A DNA stretch of 64,000 bases from CAYREX01 sp964423505 (GCA_964423505.1 CAYREX010000003.1:62001-126000); one strand, 5' to 3'; positions 37,510 through 46,433 are shown, numbered from the stretch's first letter. The notes: generated by a model not told the origin, from the sequence alone. Numbers and translations are program-made.

Positions 37510-38862
37510 TCAGCGGATGTAGCCCAGGTCCCTGAGGGTTCTCTCCATGGCCTCCCGGAAGGGCACCTCCGGAGGGGGGGAGACAGGAGGGGTCGCCCAG
37601 TAGTCGAGCAGCAGCTCCACCGACCCGGAGTCCGGCTCGACCGGAGAGCTCTCGAGCGGGTCGGCCGAGAGGTCGTAGGCCACCATCGAGTCCAGGTGCG
37701 GGTTGCCGACCACCTTGGTGCTGCCCGACAGCACCGCCGCGAGGTCTTCCGGGCTCCAGACGAGGTTGCCGGAGGGGATGCTCCTGCCGGCGGGGGCGGA
37801 GCCGACGGTCAGGTCGGCGCCGGAGGTCCATCCGGGCGCTTCCAGCCCCGCCATGGCGAGCATCGTCGGCAGCACGTCCACGTGCGCGGCGCAGCCGCGT
37901 GCCTCCCCCGGGCCCAGCCCCGGCCCGGCGATGATGAGCGGCACGTGCAGCAGCTCCTGGTACATGGTGTGGCCGTGGCCCATCCTGCCGTGGTCCATCA
38001 GCTCCTCGCCGTGGTCGCCCACCACGACCAGGAAGGCGTCCTCCATGGCGCCCCGGGCCTCCAGCTCCGAGAGCAGGCGGCCGAGCTGCGCGTCGGTGTA
38101 GGCCAGCTCGCCGTCGTACAGAGCGGTAAGGTTGTACAGGCCGGCGCTGTCCAGCGCTGTGACGCCGGTGTTCACCTGCATGACGTCGTCCCGGCCGCCC
38201 CACTCCGGACCGAACGGCCCGCCGTAGTCCGGGTCGGTCCACATGGCGTCGTAGGGCGGGGGAGGGGCGTAGGGCAGGTGCGGGTCGAAGAAGTGGATGG
38301 CGGCGAAGAGCGGCCTGTCCGTGTCACGCGACCGGTCGTACCAGGCCAGGAAGTCGTCCACCGTCCCGGCGGCATCCCTCCGGCTGGCACTCCCTACGAA
38401 GCCCTCCCGGTCGAAGTGGTCGAAGCCCCGGTGGAACCCGAAGTCCTCCCCCATGAAGATGACGTTGAACAGCGCCACCGTCTGGTAGCCGGCGTCGCCC
38501 AGCAGCATCTGCAGGGTGGGCAGCTCCGCGGCGATGCCGTAGAAGCCTCCGTCGGACCAGCCGGCGCCGTGCTCCCTCTGGGAGAGGCCGGTGAGTATCG
38601 AGGCCATTGCCGGCAGGGTCCAGCCGCTCTGGCCCTGCATCCTGTCCCAGGACAGCCCGTCCGCCGCCAGGCTGTCCATGACTGGGGTGGTCTCCCGCCC
38701 GTAGCCGGCTGCGGACATGTGGTCCCACCGAATCGTGTCAACCAGGACCAGGTAGAGGTCGGGTCTCCGCTCCCCGGCAGCCTCGCCACCGCCGCCGCAG
38801 GCCGCCAGCGCAAGCAGGCAGCAGGGCAGGAGGGGGGCGAGGGAACGGCGGAGGTCAGCCAT
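37510..38862 (-). CDS. Sulfatase-like alkaline-phosphatase-superfamily lipoprotein
   Basis: A 450-residue lipoprotein (signal LLALAAC, followed by GGGGE). Superfamily metal-binding motifs: DLYLVLVDTIRWDHMS near residue 40, HFFDPHLPY, and VVVGDHGEELMDHG with GHGHTMY. The catalytic region reads SGWTLPAMASILTG: the formylglycine motif CxPxR of true sulfatases is absent, with Thr at the likely nucleophile position, as in phosphotransferases and phosphonate hydrolases of the superfamily. It may modify an envelope lipid or glycan. It overlaps thiC by 8 bp, probably in one transcript. Confidence 0.75.
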   Translation of the reverse strand: MADLRRSLAPLLPCCLLALAACGGGGEAAGERRPDLYLVLVDTIRWDHMSAAGYGRETTPVMDSLAADGLSWDRMQGQSGWTLPAMASILTGLSQREHGAGWSDGGFYGIAAELPTLQMLLGDAGYQTVALFNVIFMGEDFGFHRGFDHFDREGFVGSASRRDAAGTVDDFLAWYDRSRDTDRPLFAAIHFFDPHLPYAPPPPYDAMWTDPDYGGPFGPEWGGRDDVMQVNTGVTALDSAGLYNLTALYDGELAYTDAQLGRLLSELEARGAMEDAFLVVVGDHGEELMDHGRMGHGHTMYQELLHVPLIIAGPGLGPGEARGCAAHVDVLPTMLAMAGLEAPGWTSGADLTVGSAPAGRSIPSGNLVWSPEDLAAVLSGSTKVVGNPHLDSMVAYDLSADPLESSPVEPDSGSVELLLDYWATPPVSPPPEVPFREAMERTLRDLGYIR

Positions 38863-40150
38863 CCCCGCCCCCGCCGAACATCCTGTCGCTGGTCTTCAGG
38901 GCGCAGAGGTGGCCGCACATGCTGCAGACGTCGCCGTCCCGGGGCAGCGCCTCGTCCCTCTCGCTCCTGGCCAGGGCGGGGTCAACCGCCAGCCGGTACT
39001 GCTCCTCCCAGTCGAAGCTCCTCCTGGCGGCGGCCATGGCGTCGTCCGCGTCCCTGGCCCCCGGGAGACCCCTGGCCACGTCCGCCGCATGGGCGGCTAT
39101 CCTGGCGGTCATCACCCCCACCCGGACGTCGTCGGCGTCTGGCAGCCTCAGGTGCTCCGCCGGGGTCACGTAGCAGAGGAAGTCCGCGCCCATCCAGGCG
39201 GAGACCGCCCCGCCTATGGCCGAGGTCACGTGGTCGTACCCGGGTGCTATGTCGGTGACGACCGGCCCCAGCACGTAGAAGGGCGCCCCGCCGCAGAGGC
39301 TCTTCTGCATCCTGACGTTCTCGGCTATCCGGTCCAGCGGCACGTGCCCCGGGCCCTCGACCATCACCTGCACCCCCGCCGCGAGGGAGCGGGCCTGCAG
39401 CTCGCCCAGCGTGACCAGCTCCTCTATCTGCGCCCTGTCCGAGGCGTCGGCCAGGCAGCCCGGACGCATCCCGTCTCCCAGCGAGAAGGTGGCGTCGTGC
39501 TCGCGAAGTATCTCCACCAGCCTGTCGAAGTGCTCGTAGAAGGGATTCTCCCTGCCGTTGCCGTCCATCCACTCCGCAAGGAGCGACCCTCCCCTCGAGA
39601 CTATGCCCAGGCTCCGTCCCTGCTCCCGCAGGAGGGCTACGGAGCGCCTGGTGATCCCGCAGTGCAGGGTCAGGTAGTCGACACCGGCGCGGCAGTGCTC
39701 CGCCACCGCCTCGAACATCTCCTCCTCGGTGACGTCCGGGAAGTCCCGGCCCCGCCTGGCCGCCTCCCCGAAGACCTGGTAGAGCGGCACCGTGCCGACC
39801 GGGACCGGGCTCCGCTCGAGTATGGCGCCGAGTATCTCCCTCCAGCCGGGTCCGGTGGAGAGGTCCATCACCGTGTCGGCGCCGCTGGCCACGGCCACCC
39901 TCAGCTTCTCGAGCTCGGCGCCGGCCGACTCCAGGTCCTCCGAGCTGCCTATGTTGGCGTTCACCTTCACTCTGGAGGGGGCGCCTATGGCGCACGGGGC
40001 CGCCGGGGTGGAGACGTTGCTGGCCGGCACCACGATGGTCCCGGCGGCCATGCCCCGGACCAGCGTCTCCCGGTCCAGCCCCTCCCTGGCCGCCGCGAGC
40101 GCCGCCGTCTCGCCGGTCTCGCCCCTCCTGGCTCTCTCTATCGCGGTCAT
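38855..40150 (-). CDS. thiC: Phosphomethylpyrimidine synthase ThiC
   Basis: A radical-SAM enzyme of about 431 residues that converts aminoimidazole ribotide to HMP phosphate in thiamine synthesis. It is the short form lacking the N-terminal extension. Features: VKVNANIGSS, TVMDLSTGPGW, HCGITRRSVAL, GDGMRPGCL, VMVEGPGHVPLD, GPVVTDIAPGYDHVTSAIGGA, and a C-terminal cluster motif CSMCGHLC (C-x2-C-x3-C). ATG 40150 has GGAGG 6 bases upstream and is preferred to TTG 40153. A TPP riboswitch precedes it, so it should be repressed by thiamine pyrophosphate. Confidence 0.95.
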   Translation of the reverse strand: MTAIERARRGETGETAALAAAREGLDRETLVRGMAAGTIVVPASNVSTPAAPCAIGAPSRVKVNANIGSSEDLESAGAELEKLRVAVASGADTVMDLSTGPGWREILGAILERSPVPVGTVPLYQVFGEAARRGRDFPDVTEEEMFEAVAEHCRAGVDYLTLHCGITRRSVALLREQGRSLGIVSRGGSLLAEWMDGNGRENPFYEHFDRLVEILREHDATFSLGDGMRPGCLADASDRAQIEELVTLGELQARSLAAGVQVMVEGPGHVPLDRIAENVRMQKSLCGGAPFYVLGPVVTDIAPGYDHVTSAIGGAVSAWMGADFLCYVTPAEHLRLPDADDVRVGVMTARIAAHAADVARGLPGARDADDAMAAARRSFDWEEQYRLAVDPALARSERDEALPRDGDVCSMCGHLCALKTSDRMFGGGGDG

Positions 40151-40156
40151 CAAGCA

Positions 40157-40228
40157 CCTCCCTACGCCGGCATTACCCGGATCAGGTACTCAGGGTATGA
40201 TCTCAGCCCCGTCGGGCACCCCTCAATC
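40157..40228 (-). promoter_or_regulatory. TPP riboswitch (THI element) controlling thiC
   Basis: On the minus strand the leader reads GGGGTGCCC, a hairpin, GGGCTGAGATCATACCC, GTACCTGATCCGGGTAATG and CCGGCGTAGGGA in that order, all hallmark segments of the THI aptamer. The ribosome-binding site GGAGG overlaps its 3' end, which points to translational control by sequestration; no separate terminator hairpin is seen. Confidence 0.93.
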
Positions 40229-40410
40229 GCACAATATAGCCTCCGAGGCCTCTCCGGGCTACCTGGGCCGCCACGCTGCCGCGGGGTCGTCTTGACGATA
40301 TAATTCCGGGAGGCATATCTTCCTAAGCTGTTCCGCAGGGCCCCGGCCCGCGGATGCAGGCCCGTCCGTGGACCCGCCGGTGGACCACCCCTCGACCTGG
40401 AGATGACCGT

Positions 40411-41610
40411 ATGACGCTGCTGCTCCTGGCGCTGCTCTCGGTGACCCTCCCCGCGACGGACTCGGCCCTCGACAGGCCGGGCGTGTCGGCCGGCGTCGGT
40501 CTGAACGAGGCGCCCCGGGAGTTCTACGAGCTGGTGGACCGGGATACCTACGAGCTAGGCCCCGGCGACGTGCTCCGGGTTGTGGTGGAGGGCGGCTGCA
40601 CCCCGGCCATGCTCTCCGCCGGCCTCTACCCGGTATCGAACGTCACCGTCTCCGGCGACGGGAACCTCGTGGTCTCCGGCATCGGGCAGGTTGCCGTGGG
40701 CGGCCTCACCATCCAGGAGGCCGAGTCGGCCCTGCGGGAGCTGGCCTCCCGCTACTACCCCCGCACGACCTTCTCCCTCTCGCTCACCGCCCCGAGGGTC
40801 TTCATCGTCAGGATAAGCGGCATGGTCAACGAGCCGGGGCACTTCTTCATGCGCTCCATCGATCGGACCTCCGCGCTGGTGGACCAGGCCGGCGGCATCT
40901 CCGCCGGCGGCACCCGCAGGGGGAGGCTGATAACGGCGGACGGGGACACCCTGGCCGTAGACCTGATGCTCGACCCGGAGACCGGCCGGCCCACTGCGGA
41001 CCCGCTCCTCTCAGAGCAGGCGGTCCTGGAGTTCGGCCCCAGCGACAGCCCGGTTACCGTCGTCAGGGCCCCGGGCGCCGGCGCACTCCTGCCCGTGGAG
41101 ACCTTCGACCTGGGACCGACGCCGGGCGAGGTGGACATCGAGGGGTTCAGCGCGCTGGTCGGCGGCTTCCAGGGCAACGTCGACATGGCGAAGAGCTTCC
41201 TCATACGGGACGGCGAGTACCTGCCCATATGGGACGGCGTGGACAACGAGTTCCTGGAGCTGACCCTTCAGACGGACGACACGCTCAGGCTCGCCTCCGT
41301 CACCGACTCGGTCGTAGTCAGCGGTGCCGTCTACCTCCCCAGGAGCGTGGCATACGTACCGGGGGCCACCGTCGCCGACTACATAGGCAGGGCCGGCGGC
41401 GCCACCAGCGACGCCGCCACTGGACGGGTGCGCCTCTCCCGGAACGGCCGTCTGGTCGAGCGGGGCGGCGACGCGCTGGAGAGGATTCCCCTCCCGGGCG
41501 ACGACATAGAGGTCCCCTACTCCTGGCTCGCCCGGAACTCCGATGCAATCTCCGTCTTCACCAGCCTGGTGAGCGCCTCCGTCCTCCTGTACAATGCCTT
41601 CAGCAACTGA
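40411..41610 (+). CDS. Polysaccharide export (Wza-like) outer membrane protein
   Basis: A 399-residue exported protein with signal peptide (MTLLLLALLSVTLPATDSA). It has a poly_export/PES domain (YELGPGDVLRVVVEGG, VSGDGNLVVSGIGQVAVGGLT, ESALRELASRYYP) and SLBB-like domains (VRISGMVNEPGHFF and VVVSGAVYLPRSVAYVPGA), ending in a hydrophobic helix (SVFTSLVSASVLLYNAFSN) suited to the outer membrane barrel. It probably forms a channel for exopolysaccharide or another polymer. No other capsule genes are in the window. GGAG lies 8 bases before the ATG. Confidence 0.85.
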   Translation: MTLLLLALLSVTLPATDSALDRPGVSAGVGLNEAPREFYELVDRDTYELGPGDVLRVVVEGGCTPAMLSAGLYPVSNVTVSGDGNLVVSGIGQVAVGGLTIQEAESALRELASRYYPRTTFSLSLTAPRVFIVRISGMVNEPGHFFMRSIDRTSALVDQAGGISAGGTRRGRLITADGDTLAVDLMLDPETGRPTADPLLSEQAVLEFGPSDSPVTVVRAPGAGALLPVETFDLGPTPGEVDIEGFSALVGGFQGNVDMAKSFLIRDGEYLPIWDGVDNEFLELTLQTDDTLRLASVTDSVVVSGAVYLPRSVAYVPGATVADYIGRAGGATSDAATGRVRLSRNGRLVERGGDALERIPLPGDDIEVPYSWLARNSDAISVFTSLVSASVLLYNAFSN

Positions 41611-41902
41611 GCGGGGCGGCGAGGAGGGCCGGCGCCTCAGCAGCGAGCGCCTGGTCACCGTCCACGAGGCCGAGTCGGAGATGGAGGCGCTCACACTGAG
41701 GGCCTTCCTGGAGGACCAGGGCATAGAGGCGGCCGTCAGGAGCAGACAGATACCCATGTACGACGGCATAGCCAAGGTCTGGAACCCGGTCTGGGGTTAC
41801 GTGATGGTCCTCGAGTCGGACGGGGAGAGGGCGAGGGAGCTGCTCTCCGGCTACCTGGAGGGCCTGGAGGGGGCGGAGCCGGTTGAGGACGACGCGGACT
41901 GA
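41594..41902 (+). CDS. DUF2007-like putative signal transducing protein
   Basis: A 102-residue protein of ferredoxin-like fold type: LVTVHEAESEMEALTLRAFL then EDQGIEAAVRSRQIPMYDG, WGYVMVLESDGERARELLSGY. This is the DUF2007 pattern (small alpha-beta domain, often fused to other modules). Overlaps with both neighbours (17 bp upstream, 20 bp downstream) indicate one operon. Confidence 0.7.
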   Translation: MPSATERGGEEGRRLSSERLVTVHEAESEMEALTLRAFLEDQGIEAAVRSRQIPMYDGIAKVWNPVWGYVMVLESDGERARELLSGYLEGLEGAEPVEDDAD

Positions 41903-43553
41903 CCGCCTGGTCACCACGCTCCTCCTGGCCGCGCTGGCCGCGCAGGCCGCCGCATCCGTCCCCGGCCTGCCCGACGCCCTCCCGGACGAGCTCCTGGAGG
42001 CGGCCAGGAGGGGGTATCCCCCCGACTCGCTGAGCATGCCGGCGGACAGCCTCGTGGAGGAGCTGCTGCTTCGGGGCGGCCTGGCCGCCCGTTACGCCGC
42101 CTGGTGCTCCCGCCTCATGGGCGACCCGCTGCCCGGCGCCCCCACGCCGGCCCTGCTTGAGCACGGCGAGCCGCCGACCCTCCCGGCGCCGCAGACGGCC
42201 ACGGCCGACCCCTCCCTCATGAGGGCGGCGCTGCTGGGAGCCATCCACCGCTTCGGCGGGGAGGGGGAGTACCCTCTCGGGGCGGAGCTCGTCGGGCTGG
42301 TCACGGCCTCCTGGAACGGCCTGCCGCAGGGGGTGCGCACCCTGGCGCTGCAGGCTCTGGGCAGGCTCGGCCTGGACGTCACCGGCGACCTCCCCCCGGA
42401 GGAGCTCCGGCGGGCCGGCACCGGCCCCGCCCTCCGCTACATGGTGGAGATAGGCGCCCTCTGCGACCCGGCGCTCCCGCCGGGAGCCGCGGTCACCGAG
42501 CGGGTCTACGCCGCCGGCTGCGCGCCTCCGGAGAGCCTGGGCCCCTTCCTCTCGGACGCGGCGTGGGCGGTGCGGCACACCGCCGCCGCCAGGGCGCCGC
42601 TTGCTCTCCTCGAGCCGCTCCTCCGGGACTCCGTCCCCTACGTGAGGCTGGCCGCCGCGGGCAGGCTAGCCGACTCCACCGGGGAGACGCAGGCCAGGCT
42701 CGCCCTGGCGGAGCTGGCCCTGGAGCCGGGCCCGGTCGGCCACATGGCCGCCGGCATGCTGGGAGCCGGCGACTCCATGCTCATCGCCCTCCTCCTGGAG
42801 GACCCGGCGCCCGCCAGGAGGGCGGCCGCCCAGTCCGCCTGGCTCTCCTGCTCCCTGGCCGTGGACAGCGCGCTCCGCGCAGACTGGCTCGCGGACCCCT
42901 ACTGGGTGCTCCCGGTCGAGGCGGCCTGGCACCAGCTGGATTCCGGCGACTCCACCGGCTGCATCGAGTCCTGCGCCCTGATCCTCGACCTTGCAGCCGC
43001 GGGCGCCTACGACCACCCCCGGAGGGCCTCGGAGTACGCGGTCATGCTTGAGGCTCGGGCCAGGGGCGACTCCGCCCCGGAGCCGCCGGAGAGCCCGCGG
43101 CAGCCGCTCCCCTTCGAGCCGCAGCCGCAGGCCCCGGACACGGCGGTCATCAGGACAACCGAGGGGGACGTCACCATGCTGCTCCTGGACGACGTGGCCC
43201 CCGTCACGTGCGCCGGCTTCAGGCACCTGGCCGCAGCGGGCTTCTACGACGGCCTCCGGTTCCACCGGGTCATCCCCGGCTTCGTGGCCCAGGCCGGCTG
43301 CCCCGAGGGCAACGGCTACGGCGGGCCCGGCTACGAGCTCCCGAACGAGAGGAGCCTTGTCCCCTACGGGAGGGGGGTGGTGGGCATGGCCGACGCCGGG
43401 CTGGATACCGGCGGCAGCCAGTTCTTCATCATGCTCGACTCCCACAGGCGGCTGGACGGCAGGTACACCGCCTTCGGCAGCGTGACGGCCGGCGAGGATG
43501 TCCTGGACCGCATAACCGTGGGCACGCTCATAAGGGCCGTCGAGCTGCGCTGA
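41883..43553 (+). CDS. Secreted HEAT-repeat protein with C-terminal cyclophilin (PPIase) domain
   Basis: A 556-residue exported protein from TTG 41883 with signal peptide (LLLAALAAQAAAS). Residues about 30-370 form short helical HEAT-like repeats, rich in Ala/Leu. The last 150 residues are a cyclophilin-type peptidyl-prolyl isomerase: IRTTEGDVTMLLLDD, GFYDGLRFHRVIPGFVAQAG, GVVGMADAGLDTGGSQFFIM, GRYTAFGSVTAGEDVLDRI, with the catalytic Arg (FHRV) and the Gln (SQFFI) present. It probably assists folding of exported proteins. A terminator-like hairpin follows. Confidence 0.85.
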   Translation: MRTTRTDRLVTTLLLAALAAQAAASVPGLPDALPDELLEAARRGYPPDSLSMPADSLVEELLLRGGLAARYAAWCSRLMGDPLPGAPTPALLEHGEPPTLPAPQTATADPSLMRAALLGAIHRFGGEGEYPLGAELVGLVTASWNGLPQGVRTLALQALGRLGLDVTGDLPPEELRRAGTGPALRYMVEIGALCDPALPPGAAVTERVYAAGCAPPESLGPFLSDAAWAVRHTAAARAPLALLEPLLRDSVPYVRLAAAGRLADSTGETQARLALAELALEPGPVGHMAAGMLGAGDSMLIALLLEDPAPARRAAAQSAWLSCSLAVDSALRADWLADPYWVLPVEAAWHQLDSGDSTGCIESCALILDLAAAGAYDHPRRASEYAVMLEARARGDSAPEPPESPRQPLPFEPQPQAPDTAVIRTTEGDVTMLLLDDVAPVTCAGFRHLAAAGFYDGLRFHRVIPGFVAQAGCPEGNGYGGPGYELPNERSLVPYGRGVVGMADAGLDTGGSQFFIMLDSHRRLDGRYTAFGSVTAGEDVLDRITVGTLIRAVELR

Positions 43554-43560
43554 GACCCTT

Positions 43561-43578
43561 GCCCGGGCAATCCCGGGC
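43561..43578 (+). terminator. Terminator-like hairpin after the cyclophilin gene
   Basis: GCCCGGG (43561-43567), loop CAAT, CCCGGGC (43572-43578), followed by ACTTAA; it starts 7 bases after the stop codon. Confidence 0.55.
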
Positions 43579-43660
43579 ACTTAACGTACCGTCTGACGAA
43601 TCACCTGCGGGCCCGGCGGCCCGGACACGAGAACGAGACACGGACATCGGAGGGCTCCAG

Positions 43661-44632
43661 ATGGGTAGCGACACACGGAGGGTACTGGTCACCGGGGCGC
43701 TAGGGCAGATAGGCTCCGAGCTCACGGTGGAGCTGCGCGCTCGGTACGGGGCGGACAACGTGGTCGCCTCCGACTTGAGGGAGGGGGACCCGGACGGCCC
43801 GGTGGCCGGCGGCGGCCCCTGGACGCTCCTGGACGTCACCGACGCCGACAGGGTGGCCGGGGTCTGCAGGCGGCACCGCATCGACACCGTCTTCCACATG
43901 GCGGCCATCCTCTCCGCCACGGGGGAGGGCAACCCCGCCCTCTGCTGGCACGTGAACATGCAGGGCACCATCAACGTCCTCGACGTTGCCCGCGACATGG
44001 AGATGAAGCGGGTGATAGTCCCGAGCAGCATAGCCGCCTTCGGCCCGGAGACCCCGAGGGAGAGCACCCCCCAGGAGACCGTCCTCAGGCCCAGGACCAT
44101 GTACGGCATCACGAAGGTCGCCGGCGAGCTCCTCTGCGACTACTACTTCCGCCGCTACGGCGTGGACGCCCGAGGCCTCCGCTACCCGGGTATCATCTCC
44201 TCCGAGACCCCTCCCGGCGGCGGCACCACCGACTACGCCGTGGACATCTACTACAAGGCGGCTCAGGGCAAGGACTACAGCTGCTTCGTCAGGGAGGACA
44301 CCATGCTTCCGATGATGTACATGCCGGACTGCATCAGGGCCACCATCGACCTGGCCGAGGCCTCCCCGGATGGCCTCGTCCACCACGGCGACTTCAACGT
44401 GGGCGCCCTCTCCGTCACCGCCGGCGACATCGCCGCCAGCATCCGGGAGCACCTGCCGGGCTTCCGGGTCACCTACGAGCCGGACTACAGGCAGGAGATC
44501 GCCGACACCTGGCCCACGAGCGTCGACGACTCCGCCGCCCGAGAGGAGTGGGGCTGGAGCCCCGGGTGGGACCTTCCCTCCATGACGGAGGACATGCTCC
44601 AGAAGCTCCGTACCAGGTTCGAGACCGGTTAG
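43661..44632 (+). CDS. tdh: L-threonine 3-dehydrogenase (short-chain/epimerase-like type)
   Basis: A 323-residue NAD-dependent SDR enzyme. The Rossmann motif VTGALGQIGSEL, LDVTDADRVAGV, MAAILSATGEGNP, PSSIAAFGPETPRESTPQ, the catalytic Tyr/Lys in TMYGITKVAGELL, RYPGIISSETPPGGGTTDYAV and FVREDTMLPMMYMPD match the UDP-galactose-epimerase-like threonine dehydrogenases. The product is fed to Kbl (35117-36319) to give glycine and acetyl-CoA; the two genes are not in one operon here. GGAGGG lies about 7 bases before the ATG. Confidence 0.93.
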   Translation: MGSDTRRVLVTGALGQIGSELTVELRARYGADNVVASDLREGDPDGPVAGGGPWTLLDVTDADRVAGVCRRHRIDTVFHMAAILSATGEGNPALCWHVNMQGTINVLDVARDMEMKRVIVPSSIAAFGPETPRESTPQETVLRPRTMYGITKVAGELLCDYYFRRYGVDARGLRYPGIISSETPPGGGTTDYAVDIYYKAAQGKDYSCFVREDTMLPMMYMPDCIRATIDLAEASPDGLVHHGDFNVGALSVTAGDIAASIREHLPGFRVTYEPDYRQEIADTWPTSVDDSAAREEWGWSPGWDLPSMTEDMLQKLRTRFETG

Positions 44633-44645
44633 GGGAGCCCCCGCC

Positions 44646-45062
44646 ATGAGGCTCGCCACCCGCCTTGCAGTTCTCATGCTGAGCATATCGGCCTTTGCCC
44701 AGAGCACGGCGGAGTTCACGATTTCCGGTGAGGCCATCGAGAGTCCCGTACCCGCCGGTTACTACTACCTCTCCGTGAGCCCCGAGTACGAGCTCAGGGT
44801 CATCCTGTACGAGTACTGGGGCCAGTACATTCTCTACATCGACAAGCTCTGGGTGGACGACATCGAGGGGCTGCCCCATGTGAGCTACAGCATCCGGGTG
44901 ACCGCCGAGGAGCTCGCCGAACGCATCGGCATGGACTACGTCGCCAGCTTGGAGTTCCTCGAGTGGACCGGTCCGACTTCGTTCAGGATGGGCTTCAACG
45001 GCGGCCAGTCCGTGACCGTGGAGAGGACCGGCAAGGGCACCTACCTGTTCACCCGGGAGTGA
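44646..45062 (+). CDS. Secreted protein, unknown function
   Basis: A 138-residue exported protein with signal peptide (LAVLMLSISAFAQS) and a small, Tyr-rich beta domain (YYYLSVSPEYELRVILYEYWG). It begins 13 bases after tdh, with GGGGAG upstream. It is the last chromosome-like gene before the integron and is convergent with the integrase gene. No family recognised. Confidence 0.5.
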   Translation: MRLATRLAVLMLSISAFAQSTAEFTISGEAIESPVPAGYYYLSVSPEYELRVILYEYWGQYILYIDKLWVDDIEGLPHVSYSIRVTAEELAERIGMDYVASLEFLEWTGPTSFRMGFNGGQSVTVERTGKGTYLFTRE

Positions 45063-45113
45063 GCACCCCCGCCCGGCAGACCAGACTCCGCAGGCCTGAC
45101 GGCATCTCCCGGG

Positions 45114-46313
45114 TCACTGCGCCAGCAGGTCCGGCTTTCGTCCATGCCCGTCGTCCAGCCCCTTGACCACATGCAGGTAGACCCTGGTGGTCTCCAGGCT
45201 CCTGTGCCCCAGCAGCTCCTGTATCTCACAGAGGTCGACGCCCTTCATCAGCAGGTGCGTGGCGAACGAATGCCGAAGCGTGTGCACCGTGGCGTGCTTC
45301 CGTACCCCGGACTCCCTGACGGCCCTTCTCATAGCCCTCTGCACAACCGAGTAGTGCATGTGGTGACGCCGCACCGCACCCGACTCCGGGTCGACCGAGG
45401 GCCCAGACGCCGGGAACAGGTACTGCCACTTCCACTCCAGGCCTGCCCCCGGGTACTTCCTCTCCAGAGCGAAGGGAAGCGATACCGGCACTCTCTCCCC
45501 GCTGAAGCCGTCCCTGACCCGCTCCAGCTGCTCCTCGAGAGCAGGCACCAGAGACCTGCTGAGCAGGGTCACCCTGTCCTTGTCCCCCTTGCCTCCCCGG
45601 ACCGTCAGGGAGCACCCGTCCGGGTCCAGGTCCTGCACGCGAAGCGACAGGGCTTCACCCAGCCTGAGACCGCTCGAGTAGATGATGCGCAGCACCAGCC
45701 CGGCCACTCCGTCCACAAGCGACAGCACCCTGGACACCTCGGCAGGGGAGAGGACCACAGGCAGCCTCTTCGGCTTCCGAGCCCGAACCGCGTCGATGCC
45801 CTCCGGCTCCCTTCCCCATACGTTCCGGAACAGGAAGAGCACCGCGTTGAAGGCCTGATTCTGCGTTGACGATGCAACCTTCTTCCTCAGCGCCAGGAAG
45901 GACATGTAGTCTCGGAAGGAGGAATCCTCCCTCGGCTCCAGCTCCCGCTCCCGACAGAAGCAGAGGTACTTCCGGGACCAACCAGAGTAGGTCTTCACGG
46001 TGCTCCTGGAGTAGTGCCGGACCCGCAGCGCATCCACCAGCGCGGCTACCGGATCGGATGAAACCGAGACAGCCTCGTTACCCTCCTCGACACCCGCGAA
46101 CCTGGAGTAGAGCTTCACCGCATCCAGAGCCTGCCTGATCTGCCAGTCCTTCCGCCCCTCCTTCTCGAGCGCATCCGCATACTCATGCTCTCCCGGCCGT
46201 CCCAGAGCCCGGTAATGCCTGACCCACCAGAGCATGAAAGGGACCTGCTTCTCCCGCACCAGCTTCAGCGACTGCAGATACTCCTCGAATCCATCAATAG
46301 AAGCCCGAGTCAT
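45114..46313 (-). CDS. intI: Integron integrase IntI (tyrosine recombinase)
   Basis: A 399-residue tyrosine recombinase. Catalytic residues: Arg217 (SGLRLGEAL), Lys242/245 (GGKGDKDR), His344 and Arg347 (HTLRHSFATHLL), His370 (ELLGHRS), Tyr379 (TTRVYLHV). The integron-specific insertion between the Lys and the HxxR box is present: EWKWQYLFPASGPSVDP, then RRHHMHYSVVQRAMRRA. This segment distinguishes IntI from XerC/D. It is longer than IntI1 (337 residues) because of an N-terminal helical region of about 70 residues. GGAGG lies 5 bases before ATG 46313; codons upstream to 46613 run through attI into cassette 1. GC content is chromosome-like. Confidence 0.95.
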   Translation of the reverse strand: MTRASIDGFEEYLQSLKLVREKQVPFMLWWVRHYRALGRPGEHEYADALEKEGRKDWQIRQALDAVKLYSRFAGVEEGNEAVSVSSDPVAALVDALRVRHYSRSTVKTYSGWSRKYLCFCRERELEPREDSSFRDYMSFLALRKKVASSTQNQAFNAVLFLFRNVWGREPEGIDAVRARKPKRLPVVLSPAEVSRVLSLVDGVAGLVLRIIYSSGLRLGEALSLRVQDLDPDGCSLTVRGGKGDKDRVTLLSRSLVPALEEQLERVRDGFSGERVPVSLPFALERKYPGAGLEWKWQYLFPASGPSVDPESGAVRRHHMHYSVVQRAMRRAVRESGVRKHATVHTLRHSFATHLLMKGVDLCEIQELLGHRSLETTRVYLHVVKGLDDGHGRKPDLLAQ

Positions 46314-46364
46314 ATTGCCCTCCCACCTATACGGCTGCAGCATAACAACGCCATTCCCAGCGTT

Positions 46365-46394
46365 AGTGTACGCATGTTCACTACCCCTTGTCAA
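46365..46394 (-). promoter_or_regulatory. PintI promoter candidate with operator-like dyad
   Basis: On the minus strand, TTGACA (46394-46389), an 18-bp spacer and TACACT (46370-46365) lie 52 bp before the intI start. Positions 46366-46381 form a dyad (GTGTAC, GCAT, GTTCAC) between and over these boxes, reading GAACATGCGTAC on the minus strand. This resembles the GAAC-N4-GTTC type of LexA box, with one mismatch. SOS control of integrases is known in other integrons; here it is inference. Confidence 0.55.
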
Positions 46395-46404
46395 GATACA
46401 AGCA

Positions 46405-46433
46405 TTGACTAGCAGTAGCCGTGCAGCTATTCT
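46405..46433 (+). promoter_or_regulatory. Cassette promoter Pc candidate
   Basis: TTGACT (46405-46410), a 17-bp spacer and TATTCT (46428-46433) point into the cassette array, 50 bp before the attI core site. It is divergent from PintI, as in classical integrons. Four or more matches in each hexamer and ideal spacing make it a good sigma-70 promoter. Confidence 0.65.
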
